Assembly (NCBI RefSeq): GCF_027744825.2
Contig: NC_071336.1
Location: 23,520,501-23,584,500, forward strand
Reading direction: 5' to 3'
Length of the DNA: 64,000 nucleotides
Origin: Synchiropus splendidus
Lineage: Eukaryota; Chordata; Actinopteri; Syngnathiformes; Callionymidae
Below, one piece after another: positions 41,411 through 54,692 of this stretch (its first letter is position 1; every line of letters starts with the position of its first letter). Made by a program: the position numbers and the translations under genes. The notes beneath the pieces are model-generated. The model had not been told where the DNA came from, did no database searches, and was given only the letters and a program-made list of their open reading frames with translations.

Positions 41411-44400
41411 ATACTAACCTCCACACCAGCTGTGCTGAATAAACCCAGGGAGCTGGCAACTGTCACAATGTGGCCATGATTCAGCTCCAGCATCTTCGGG
41501 AGAAACGCCTTGGTGGTCTGCGGGAAGGACAGAAGGGCAGATTTTTAAAACAAAAAAACAAGGAAGGTTAGTTCACTTGTGCCAAACCCCTTTGATCCCC
41601 ATGAAAGTGCCTCCCCTCCTCACTCCGTGTCTCTCCGCTCTCCATAGTGACAGAAGCGTCTGAATGAGAATTCATATCCAAAAAGCAGGAACTGACTGGA
41701 TGTACTTTAATATGGAAAAAAAAAGTGAGAGGACAGCAAGAGCGCTGGAGCCGGCGGGTTTGTATTCATTGGACGAGCAGGTAGGCAGTTTTCCCACACA
41801 GATCTGGTGCACGTAACTGAAGAGCTGGTGAAAACACCAACAGCTGGCCTCCGTTCACTCAGCGCCTCCGACAATACAATTCATCATCTCGTCAATTTAC
41901 AGATTCACCCGGAGATTAAAGAGATTTGAAGCCACAAATCCACAGGCTTCATTTTGGGCTTCTCAACAGCCACCTGGGTCCACATTTATACCCACCCACG
42001 ATCTAGGGTTTACAATCTTCTGCAGCCTGTTAACACGGCGACACTGACAGCTTTCGACACTTTTCAAACCAAAAATATAGAACTTTACGCTCGTAGATGA
42101 TCCCAAGAGTTCGCTCAAACTGAAAATGACTTGAATTGGATTCGCAGAATTAGGTTACCCTAAATTCTATATAAGCTGTCGAGCCGGCACTTTCTTACTG
42201 CGCTCATGATGCATTCAAGAACAAATAACATTTGTTGGTAACTATTCTCGATCTCAAACAGTTTTGTCCGCCCAAACAAACTTAGCATCACCACATATTT
42301 GCTCTCCGCTGCAGGTCACGGAAGAGCGCTCGGATGCATATGCATTAGAACAAACTGATTTTTAATGAACATGAGCAGCAAGCTCTGCACTGCTGCTCCG
42401 GTAAAGGAAGTGAAGGCACATAAGATTTGGACCTGAAGAACATGGTGTTTTGATCCTTTTTCTTTTTTGTCCCTCACATGTGTCATCCACGGAGCGCAGC
42501 GGGAGCAAATCAGCAGGTGTGACATGTGACAGGAACTGGCCAATCACTCTCCCACTGGGAGGTCGACAAACAACCAGCAGGCCTTTTGTTGGGAGCGATG
42601 CTGCCGCGGGGAGGAACAATGACAGCAGCCTGCTCCTTTTGCTTTCATCAAAAGTGCTAAGCAAACATATCGACATTCCCATAGCACTCGTTCCGGTGTG
42701 AATGTGAAATCTATTTAGTGCCTCCGGACTGAATTTGCCGCAGCAAGAACTTCTCAGGAGCAGCGTTGTTAATGCGCTCGTGTTAATGCAACTGCTAGGT
42801 CGGTAGCGTGAGAGAAGTCTGGCCAGAAGAATGATTCAGACCTCTCTGTAGACATGAGCTGGAGCGAAGCGCGGCTCACCGTACCAGGTAGTGCAAGTCA
42901 TGAAACCACCGGCCGGGGAGGAGAAGCTCATTAAAAATAATGTCAGCCCAACCTTCGCCCAGATCCTGGACAGTATCTCGGAACGTTCATCAAAGTCTGA
43001 GGAAGAGCTGTGCTGCCAGACATCAACCAGCTTCAATAACAAAATGTACTTATTCTCAAACTGACCACGAGCAGCTCAGTGCGGCGCTCAATGACATGCC
43101 ATCCTACCCTGATGCCATTTGTGACACCGATTTTTGGGACCAGGAGGTGAAATACGTTTTCATTGGCCTGCTACGATAGTTTGTTCTAGATATTTTAGGT
43201 TTATCCAGAGGTACTGAATTCACGTTTTTTACATTATTTTTCTGCATGATTTTGCTGCTGATGTGTTTCACATGTGCCTGAAACAATTCAGACCATTCCA
43301 ATTGGTGAGTACACTAAGCTGCTAGCTAATTTTTAGAGGGCAACTCCCCGTCAAACAGCACCATGAACAGGAGTCAAAAGAAGTCTTGTCTGAGGAGACT
43401 TCAGTGAGTTGTGTGCAGATGAGGCACTGAAACACCAGTCCACCTGAAGTGACACCGCGTCGTACGACCCGCGGCTAACAAGGACTCGCGCTGAAATTTG
43501 ACTGAGAGAAAGACAGGAAACAGTGACTCTCCGAGGATGTCCTGTTTCTCCTGGCAGTTTCTCCACGTGGGCGTGACCCCCCGTGACCTATGGGACACAG
43601 AATGTGTGAAGGCAACCCGAGGCTCGTGTCTTCCATCAGAGCCCCTGTAATTGGTTCTTGACGCTCCCTGGTTCCGCTAAATTACCCGCTGACATGGCCG
43701 GGCCTCCTCCTTGGCCCAAGTGGAGCCGCTCTGCCCGCTACAAGCTCCTAATTGGCAGAGCGTTTAAGCCAGACAAAGCGTCCTGCACCTGGGGTGTCAG
43801 GCTGCATTAGTGCAAGCGCCTGACCATCAGGAATATGAGCAAAATATTGGCCCTTGCGCGGGGCCAGATGGCCATTTAATTAGGCGGACTTCCCCCTGGA
43901 CGCGAGAATGCATGAGAGGTTGGGAGGAAGGAATGGCAGACAGGGAGTCCACAAAGAGCTCATCTGATGCTGCGGCCGGAATTTGAGTGGGTCGGCTTTA
44001 GTGGTCACCAGAGGAGAGCGAGAGATGCATTGGTCATGTGACGGGAGTCGCTGCTGGAGCTTTCCCTTTCGCCTTCTTGATAGCGCTTTCCAATTTGGGA
44101 CTCCATTTTGAGGAAGGGATCACGCGGTTTAAGCAGTCGCACAATCTCATAAACAAGAGCGTTCTGTTCAATAAAAATAGCCAGCGTGTCGTGCGCTTTG
44201 CCGTCATGGCAACCACCTCTGGTACACATCCAATTATGCAAGACAAATTTACATATCAGCCTCCGGCTTTCCCGACGAAACCCGCGATGAGAAGCAATAA
44301 TTTCAGTGAAATCTGACAGAGAGCACAGCAACAGGTTGCTTCTCCGGGAGAGGGTTTTTTTCCCTCCTCAGATTCAGGAGGTGGAAGACTGCGGTGTTCT

Positions 44401-47400
44401 CCCCATCCACTGCTTCTAGAGTGACATGACGGGGCGGAGCTGCACAGTACAGGTGCTCCGGGCCTGAGGAGGGGGCTCATATAAAACCAGTCAAGTAGGA
44501 CCCTTCTGCCTGGCTGCCTCCTTTCTGTGGATACAGCAGGAATGCGGCCTGCGCAACTTGGCTCCTGTCGACTGGCATCTTGTCAAGCTGATCCACAGAC
44601 AAGAAACCAATTGTCAAATAAAGTGGGTCAGTAGCAGCTTACCATTACGCTGTGCGGATGGACCGGCACTGCCTTCTTCCCTCTGCTCTTTTCCCGCCAC
44701 AACGCTAGCTAGACCTCCCTTTATTGACTTCAAAATGAGAGCCACAGTCCATGATCCACCTGCTGGATGAGCCGAAGGTGGGTTCCTGATCTAGATTAAA
44801 AGGCTTCAGAAACCTCCAGCTGCACTCATGAAAGCGTCATTAAAAGTGATGGTCCCCTGCCTCATATATATTAAAAAAAAACACCACCTTAAGGGAGCTC
44901 AGAAGTGAATCATAGCTGTTCATCCATGTGTGCGTCTGTGTGCGGTGGAGCCGGAACAGACAGAGTTGGCCTCCACAACTCCGGAGCAGCTGCACCCACT
45001 GACTGAAATCAACTTGGGAGGATGGAAGTGTGGGGTCTCGAGTCTTCCTGGCAGCGGCCCACAGACACATTCGGATGACCATCATTTTCCATCGCGTGTC
45101 AATTCCGGTCTTGTTCCCACCAAACAATGCGACTGAATTGAAGATGACCAGAGAATCTCGCAGAGCAGACGTGCAACTGATCCTCCTCCCGCCGCCTTAT
45201 CACAAGTGTTTACATCAGAACTGAGGATTCATGTGCGGAGAAGTCTGGAATGTTTCCACACAAACCATTTCCAGGAGTCCACTCTGATGCTATGAGGCTT
45301 TTACATACTTATATAACTACTGACTACTTTAAGGCTCCCTCTTTGATGTCTACTACCTTCCAGGAACTTAGAGTTCGCAGGCATTTACTCTGGGCTTCAT
45401 CCGTGTGTACTCAACGGCTTGACTTTTAGTCCTTCCATGTTGTTTGCTGGTCGCACATGAAACAATTGCAAGGCTGATGAAACTGTTAAAAACACAAAAT
45501 CTAATGGATGGAGTGAAGTTATGGCCGGAACTTTACTTTCCAGAGCCAAAGTTTCACAATGTGTGTGAAAGCAGAATTCACCCCCATGTGCTTCCCACAT
45601 GAGTGGGTCATGATAATAACAAAGTACACTGTATTCCAGGCAAAATACATCCCATTCTTTAAGCAATTCAAAATTCCACCAAGCTGGACACGTGGCTGCG
45701 ACACCAATGTTATGCCAAGTGTTGGCTGCGCTAATCCGTTTTTGGCCATTTTAACTGAACCATCCTCTAAATACATTTTTAAAAGTAATGATTTGGATTC
45801 TGACTTTTAGAATTGTCAGAAAGCCAGTAACAAAGTTGAATTTGTGATTTTAAAAAATCCTTTGGAATTAAACTAGCGCTCGCAGTAACACTTCATCTTT
45901 ATTCTGCTTTCAGCACCGATCACGCATCGCAAAAGCGACTTGTGTTCACATGGTGGAAACGCAGACAGATAAATAGGAATCTGTTGTGTGATGTTTTGAG
46001 CACATGACCCAACCCGACATTGTGTGCCTAAATGCACCTTATCGTGTTGACAGTTTTATGAGTACAAGATCAACAGTCTAACAAGATGCTGCTTGAGGTC
46101 GTGCAGTCCAGATGCACGAGAACACGTGGTGAAGGTGCATCACGACTGTATGAGGAAGAAAGGGGAGCGGACAGGTCTGTTCAGCTTGTGTCTCCAATGA
46201 ACCACATCCTCTCAATCTAACAGTCCACATTCATTAGAACCTCTTTTGATCTGATCACCCCCCCGCCGCCACCTCTAAGAAAGCACACTCTGCACAGAAT
46301 AAGACAAACACAGGCGCCCATGAAGCATCTTTCAACCCACCACCATCCTGATTCTTAATCCTGGATGTGAAAGAAGCTACGAGCTGCCTGGGATTCAACA
46401 GAGAAACCATTAAGGTGGCGATTCACTTTCATTACTAAAATCACTTTTTGGTGGGGGTGGGGGGGTGTAGATGAAGAGGAGACTCAACGTGTGTGAGCAA
46501 GTTTCATGACAAGCACGATTTCCCGTGAAACGCTCAATTCCCAAGCGTGGCCATGAAGAAGGGCACGTCCACAAGCCTTGCACTAAGCCAATTTGTGCTC
46601 AATTGTTCGAGAGAGGTGGCCCTCTCCGCGCACCAAAATCAATTCTCCTTCCTGGATTTTTAAAAAACCGGCAGGGAAAAGAAGGGGTGGGGGGAGCTTC
46701 AAGCAAATCACGTTCTCTTGAATGGATTTGTAAGTTCCATGACACGCTGCTGCAACAACTGTCTCTCAGCAACACCGAGCGATGCATCACAGCACCTGGA
46801 CTCTGGAGCTTGTGCTTATCAACACTTCTCTCCAGCAGGTCCACGCTGACAAGAGCTGAGCGACTCAGCCTGAGCAACACACAACAAAAACCACTGACTG
46901 CCAAAAGCAATGTGGCGCGCGGACATGGGAGCGGTCCAGCTCACGCACACCGCTCCCCGCTTCCATCATGTGGACCTGAGTTGCACAGACTTGCGGACCG
47001 AAAGCTGAACATACTGAATGGATCATCGCAGGTGGAAGCTGCCAACAGGCAGAACAGACCCAACTTCATAAAGGACCCTTATCTGGCGGGAGGAGCGGGA
47101 ACGTTGTAACACAACTATATATGGTCAGAACTGAAAAAAAAGTAAAGCCCTGCAATATCAGTGGTGATTTTCTGCACATTAAAATAACTCCTCAAGCCTC
47201 AATTTAGTGTATTTATCCCACACTTTCAATAAACCATGAGAGCGGAATTGATACTTCATACTGTGCTTCATTTAGTCTGTGCAAGAGAAATGACAGTTTT
47301 TCACTAGAATGAGGCCATTTCAACAGCTTCAGCGTGTATTCCAATCGAGGCGTCTATCGGGATGTTCAACTGGTTCTAGCGAGGGAACCAACTGAGACAT

Positions 47401-48827
47401 TCAATATTTAACATCACAGAGCTACTGAGTTCCATCATTGTTGACTTAAATCCAGAGGGATTTGCACAATATCAAAGTCGACTTTGGAACCCATTGTAAA
47501 AAATTGTCAAGAAAACATGAACGTGCACAGAGCTCGCTGGGCAGAAGGTCGCACAAACACACCATTGATTCAACATTTCAATGGACAGGCAGTGAGAATT
47601 GAGGCAGGGAAAAAAGTGTTTCTAGTTCCAACAGTGTTGGGGTCACATTTAAAGCAAATTTTGGATCAAGTTTGTGATTTAACTTCTTAGAATAAAGGAA
47701 AATTTAGAAGAAAAAAACTTACTGCTGTCTACATTTAACAGTATGAGCTGCATATTAATAGTGAGAGTTTCAGCGTTCAGGAGCATAAGCGATTTCGGGT
47801 ACGAGTTCCTTCACAACCAGATTATTTCTCCAGCCAGATGTCCATTTTTGATGGAAAGCAGTTCATTGGGACTGATTTCATTGTGACTTACAGCTAGTGC
47901 GAGATATTCGTGGTGGATTTTGCTCACAATTTTGGGCTTTGGAGAGCAGAGGAACAAGGGGTGTGATAGAGGGACATTGCGACAAATGAAACCAGAGATT
48001 CTTTCTTAACACCCCAGTTAGTTGAACGTGAAGTGTGACTCCCATTCCTACAAACCCTCCATGTAGGCACCAGAGAACAATAACAACTTCAGATGAAAGA
48101 CTCAACAGGCCACTTGAGGTCATGAATAATCACATGGGCTTCACAATTAACCTGCTTTTGTGCACTCACCCAGAAGTGTGCGTGGCAGTTGACCACCATG
48201 GTGCGCTCGATCAGCTCGTCAGGACACTCCAGGAGGTGATGGCCGGAGACGACGCCGGCATTGTTGATCAGAATGTCCACCTCACCCACCTCGCGGCGAA
48301 CCTTCTCGGCCGTGGAATACACACTTTCCCTCTTCCCCACATCGCACACGTAGGTGTAGACCTGCGGCTGGAACGGCGGGACTTCCTCTACACCTCCCAA
48401 TGGACCTGGAGGGGCAGAAGACAGGGTCGGGTTAGGAGTTAGCAAGACGTATTTTAGTGATTTTCAGCGGTTTTCCCGTCACTAATGAATCAAAAAAGTT
48501 GCGAGGTAAAGGAAAGAGAAGAGTCTTTTGGAATTGTCAGTTACCCTCTTTGCTGATCGGAGTCTCCAGATCGTGATAAATCTGCCGGACCATCTCAGCC
48601 GTTTCTTCGTTACTCTGGCTGTTAATGTCCCACAGCACCAGGATCGCTCGTCTGCGGGCGAACTCCTTGGCGAACAGCCTGCCGAGGCCGCTGCCGGCGC
48701 CGGTGATCACGCACACCTGTCCGGCCACGCTCTTCTCCTTCGGCCGCACCACCCACTTGGCCCCGGCGGTCACGAACGCCCAGAGAACCTTCAGAATCAC
48801 CACGAAAAACTCCGCGAGGATGATCAT
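38087..48827 (-). CDS. rdh10: Retinol dehydrogenase 10, complete
   Basis: Six coding exons, all with GT-AG borders and matching phases: 48827-48545, 48405-48170, 41517-41419, 40389-40244, 38412-38281 and 38210-38087 (TAG). They sum to 1020 nt, 339 residues; human RDH10 has 341. It is a membrane-bound short-chain dehydrogenase that oxidises all-trans-retinol to retinaldehyde, the first and rate-limiting step of retinoic acid synthesis. Seen in the protein: an N-terminal hydrophobic anchor (residues 1-23), the nucleotide-binding TGAGSGLG at 42-49, NNAG at 142-145, Asn167, and the catalytic Ser195 with Tyr208-x-x-x-Lys212 (YCASK). The C-terminus NNNEAKNGI is the RDH10 ending. Two ATG codons are adjacent; I chose the second because it gives the human N-terminal length. 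The variable loop after residue 88 is two residues shorter than in human. Which fish paralogue (a or b) this is cannot be settled here. The gene converges on stau2 and lies head to head with rpl7. Confidence 0.97.
38413..40243 (-). other. rdh10 intron 4
   Basis: A 1.8 kb intron between exons encoding ...GCRIR and KEIEPF. It is AT-rich on the left and holds no exon, RNA gene or clear repeat that I can support. Confidence 0.8.
40390..41418 (-). other. rdh10 intron 3 with a donor-proximal CA repeat
   Basis: A 1.0 kb intron. On the transcript strand the long CA repeat begins about 11 nt after the GTTAGT donor. The rest is ordinary sequence with one GC-rich patch near 41110-41200. Confidence 0.8.
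41351..41407. repeat. (TG)n/(CA)n microsatellite beside the rdh10 exon 3 donor
   Basis: About 28 uninterrupted TG units on the + strand, read as CA on the rdh10 transcript. The repeat starts about 11 nt inside intron 3, next to a non-consensus GTTAGT donor (41418-41413). CA repeats near a 5' splice site are known hnRNP L targets, so its length could affect splicing of exon 3. Confidence 0.95.
41518..48169 (-). other. rdh10 intron 2, 6.7 kb
   Basis: The largest rdh10 intron. It lacks recognisable exons. A GC-balanced, low-repeat block at about 43620-44320 contains TTTAATTAGGCGG and other developmental-type motifs and reads like a conserved enhancer. An antisense open frame at 46525-47109 (194 codons) is the longest in the window, but it has no domain and is judged chance. 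Confidence 0.7.
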
Positions 48828-49045
48828 CATCCTGACTTTCGCTTCACAACAGGAGGAAGGAGTGAAAGCGGGGCGACCTGTTAGCAGCAAAAGCGAAACA
48901 AAAAAAACAAAAAAAAAAAAAAAAGCAGCAGAAGTTAAAGAGAGTTGAAGTTGTGTTGCGGAGCAGATCGTCCGCTAAAGCCTCCCACTTCCTCTGCTGC
49001 TCTTCATGTCATCCTGAAGCGCGTCTCGCTCGCTATTTATTCAGT
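48828..49045 (-). promoter_or_regulatory. rdh10: rdh10 5' UTR and TATA-like core promoter
   Basis: On the - strand a TATA-like ATAAATAG lies at 49041-49034, about 210 nt before the start codon, so transcription may begin near 49010. The leader then contains a T-rich tract (48924-48900) followed by GCTGCTAACAG, which looks like a splice acceptor. It may instead be a plain pyrimidine-rich leader, since the rdh10 start exon needs no upstream exon. Confidence 0.4.
48900..48924. repeat. A-rich/T-rich homopolymer tract
   Basis: Twenty-five nucleotides of almost pure A on the + strand, broken by one C; T-rich in the rdh10 leader. Confidence 0.9.
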
Positions 49046-51038
49046 CCACCCATCCATGCTGGATCCAATAGCGCCGAGGCTTGAGCGCCTGTCAGGACGG
49101 CTGCGGCTTCACCCGGGAGATTCCATCCATCACCAGTGTGGTGACACCCCCCTCCCGTCATGACCCAGAACTCCACCATACGGACCATCATATTGCTCAC
49201 AAACTTGCGAGCCCCCTTCTTCACTACTTCACTGGAAACGTTGAGTGCACACAGTCACAATTGAACACAGTCGGCTACATACATACATATGAAATTATTT
49301 AGCCATTATTGACTGACTGCTTTTCATTGTGCGCATTGCGCAAAATCAATCGATAAAGACTCACGTTATTCTAATCCAGGACACAGTCTTCACCTGTTTG
49401 CTTTTTTTTTTTTATCGGTCTGTTCTTCACGTAAAAGCACTGTGCACCGGTACAAAACGCACCTGAATTGTATCTTTTCATTAAAGACGCGTTTGACTGT
49501 TGTGCAACGGTTTGCAGCAGAGGTGGGCGTGTCCAAGTATCAAGCCAGTCCGAGATCCGAAATGATGCAAACCATTGATGAAACCACGCGTCGCCCATGA
49601 ACAATAGCAGATAAATATGCTCCGAGGAGAAGAAAAACTAATCCGATCAAGAAAGTATAATGACGAGATACTTCACTGTCACCAAAACATGTCGGGGTTG
49701 GAGCGCAAACCTGCACTCGGCGTTAATCTGAGTGAACACAGTAACAATGTTTAGTAGCGCCCGTTGTGAAATGGATTAAATGACCTTTTCCTGGGACGAG
49801 AACAGCGGTTTATAAACTCAAGTTCTGGCGCTATCTGCTGGTCGAAGAGTGCAAATTCAGTCTCTGCCTCAAAGGCGAAGAAGATTCATTTAAAGAAAGT
49901 TCTCCAAAATATCACCTACAGTTTTCCCTCTGACAGCTTTAGAGGTTCACCGATGATCCGTGATACTTGTCAAACTGATGGTCAACCAAGTAATTTCTTG
50001 TGGCCCGGAATTACATCAATAATTTCAAGTTCAATATAAACCAGATCACAACTTCACTGTTCAGCAGACTTTCTTGTAAGGAAGATGATGATGATTAAAT
50101 GTCTTACATTTTAATTCTCGTAAAATTCAATCATAATTGTTACATTTCATATTTCTTCTTGAAGAGTAATACAGCCACTCGGGAAACTATGATCGAATAA
50201 AGGCAGCCTAATATCATCTAATGTAATATTAAGAAAAATTGACTTTCAGTGACTGTGCTTATACATCTAGTCGAGCTTTGTTGAGTAAATAAAAAGTGAA
50301 CTTATAGAATAGAAATGTAGCAGGGGAATAACTGGGTTGTTTTGATACATTTCTTAACTATGCAATTTTGAAATGCAAAAATGTTTGATATATTGGACAG
50401 ATGGAAGGGAAACCCACTATTACATGAGCCCTCTGTGACGAGTCATTTCAGGCTCCTCTACTGCAGACTCCTCTACTGCAAACAATCTTCATTGTCAATC
50501 TTCATTGTCAATATTGTAGGCTATAAGTTCAAGCAAGGTAAATTAGTTATGAAACAGTGAAAATATAGTCTTGTGTTGTTATAGTATCTATTTCTGTTGT
50601 TTTCAAATGTGACAAACAATAAAGTAGAAGAATAATATGTTTCTTTTTATGGTGAACATATATATATTCACGTGTCAATATAATACGTGACACTGTGCCA
50701 AGAGCACAAACCAACTTATATTTATTGATAGAAACAGATCGTTCAGAAATACTAGCCTCAGCTGTGCAGCAGATGCTTTGTTGTGAAACATGTAAGAAAA
50801 GGGGAAGGGAATTTAAACGCATGTATTAATGTATTCACCATCACCATGGTCACCACGAGTCACCATGATTAAACAAATCCCGTAGTGTGGAAAAATACTG
50901 CTCACATGGCGTTAGTTGTTTGCAGATTATTTAAAAGAAAAAAAGAACGAATATTGGACATTGTTTTACATCTTTAAAGTTTACTATTTTTGTGCAGGCA
51001 TATCGAAGGTCAGCGCTACCACCTCGAGCCTTTAACAC
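49046..51038. other. Head-to-head intergenic region between rdh10 and rpl7
   Basis: Two kilobases between divergent genes. No coding exon is supported. It holds a CTCF-like motif (49827-49841) and two short tandem duplications near 50450-50515 (a CTCCTCTACTGCA unit and a TCTTCATTGTCAA unit, each present twice). The right part is AT-rich. Confidence 0.7.
49827..49841 (-). promoter_or_regulatory. CTCF-like motif between rdh10 and rpl7
   Basis: Read on the - strand this is CCAGCAGATAGCGCC, close to the CTCF core CCASYAGRKGGCGC with one weak position. It would be well placed as a boundary between a developmental and a housekeeping promoter. Confidence 0.35.
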
Positions 51039-51048
51039 GCGCATGCGC
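51039..51048. promoter_or_regulatory. rpl7: NRF-1-type palindrome in the rpl7 promoter
   Basis: The perfect palindrome GCGCATGCGC lies about 12-22 bp upstream of the predicted rpl7 transcription start. It matches the NRF-1 core, a usual activator site of housekeeping genes. Confidence 0.6.
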
Positions 51049-51059
51049 GGTGAAAATTT

Positions 51060-51066
51060 CCTCTTA
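51060..51066 (+). promoter_or_regulatory. rpl7: rpl7 TOP transcription start
   Basis: The sequence CCTCTTAC, 13-20 nt before the start codon, is a terminal oligopyrimidine start (C followed by pyrimidines). TOP leaders make ribosomal protein mRNAs sensitive to mTOR through LARP1. It predicts a leader of about 20 nt. Confidence 0.6.
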
Positions 51067-51079
51067 CTCGGTGGACACA

Positions 51080-53625
<2,546 letters not shown>

Positions 53626-53666
53626 AGCGATGGTAAGTTTTCACAGAACACTGGAACCTACAGAAC

Positions 53667-53751
53667 GTGGTTAATGATGCATCTTTTTTTCCCCGTCTTA
53701 TCGACCATGGTGAAAACCGTCTGACAATAAGCCAAACTTGACTGAAACCAC
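53667..53751 (+). ncRNA. Box C/D snoRNA-like, copy D, in the rpl7 3' UTR intron
   Basis: Stem arms GTGGTT and AACCAC are perfect complements. The C box is ATGATGC and the D box CTGA (53742-53745). It has the same TTTTCCCCGTCTTATCGAC block and a C'-like CATGGTGA. The 3' end is 84 nt from the acceptor of the intron that lies just after the rpl7 stop codon. Confidence 0.8.
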
Positions 53752-53859
53752 TTTGTATTCTGTTTAGCATTTAGTGAAAGATGAGTGATACTGTACTGGC
53801 TGCATTGGCTCATGACTGTTCATTTTGTCCTGCAGGTTTCCAGAAGAGTTGCTCTGTTG

Positions 53860-53865
53860 AATAAA
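53860..53865 (+). terminator. rpl7: rpl7 poly(A) signal
   Basis: AATAAA, in the short last non-coding exon that begins at 53836, followed by AT-rich and then GT-rich sequence. The mature 3' UTR would be about 50 nt, as is usual for ribosomal protein genes. Confidence 0.85.
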
Positions 53866-54576
53866 AATATAGAAAACTTGTTTTGATTTTTGGCCCTGAT
53901 TTTATTAAAATCGTGTTCAGTGTGTTTGTGCCACTTTGAATATATTCATTTTTCAGTATAATGGGCTTTGCCTCAGGTCTTCAAGACCATACCTCTAAGT
54001 CTGATCCACAAAGAGCCACAGTGGGTGCAGGATTTGTTTCCTGATGTTCAGGGCCACAGTCCAATCGGGTCTGATGACTAGTCAGTTGATGTGCCTGGTT
54101 CTGCTTGTTTGGTAGGAACTTAAACCTGCTCCCACAGCACCCACTAGTGAATCAGTTCGAAGCCCCTGATGTAAATGGCCTACATGTACTGTTTAGGTTA
54201 CAAATCTCCTTGCGCACGGAAATTGTGGTGTTCCACCTGATCATACATGGCTGATCTATGGTTAAACATGGAATCATTGTAGCCCCAGTTTAAATTCTTG
54301 GAATTCAATTGTTTGAGGAACGCAAAATGCCTTTAACACTATTTTCCAAAATGTCCTCAAATGGGTGATGTCCTCAAACCCTACTAGTGTGTGTCTATTG
54401 TGGGTGTTAGAACACAATCCAAGTATATTGTTGTGAAAGCACAACTGAGCTATGAACAAATACGTTCGTAATGTGGTTAAAAAAAACAACCCTGTTGGCT
54501 GTACATCAGCCGTAACTGTGGAAGAGGCTCTGAGTGAGCAAGACAAGGTCGCTCGAGGTTGATCCGGAGTCCGCGT
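53866..54576. other. Short intergenic region between rpl7 and the X-box gene
   Basis: About 700 bp between the rpl7 cleavage site and the promoter of the next gene. I see no exon, RNA gene or repeat in it. Confidence 0.7.
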
Positions 54577-54590
54577 GTTTCCATGGTAAC
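54577..54590. promoter_or_regulatory. RFX X-box
   Basis: GTTTCCATGGTAAC matches 12 of 14 positions of the palindromic X-box GTTGCCATGGCAAC bound by RFX factors. It lies 103 bp before the start codon of the next gene. X-boxes at this distance are typical of genes for ciliary and sperm-tail proteins, so the motif suggests a ciliary or testis role. Confidence 0.65.
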
Positions 54591-54692
54591 CTGGTCGCGT
54601 TGGCAGCGCCACCTTTGCTACTCGGACCTTCCCGTCGACATGTCCTCACTGGAGACCTCGAATAACCACAGACATGTGGGACCGTCACCGGG

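Noticed and set aside
46525..47109. 194-codon open frame, the longest in the window, + strand
   Set aside because: It lies antisense within rdh10 intron 2, has no domain, is Ser/Leu/Arg-rich with low-complexity parts, and a - strand frame overlaps it. GC-rich intron sequence makes such a chance frame likely.
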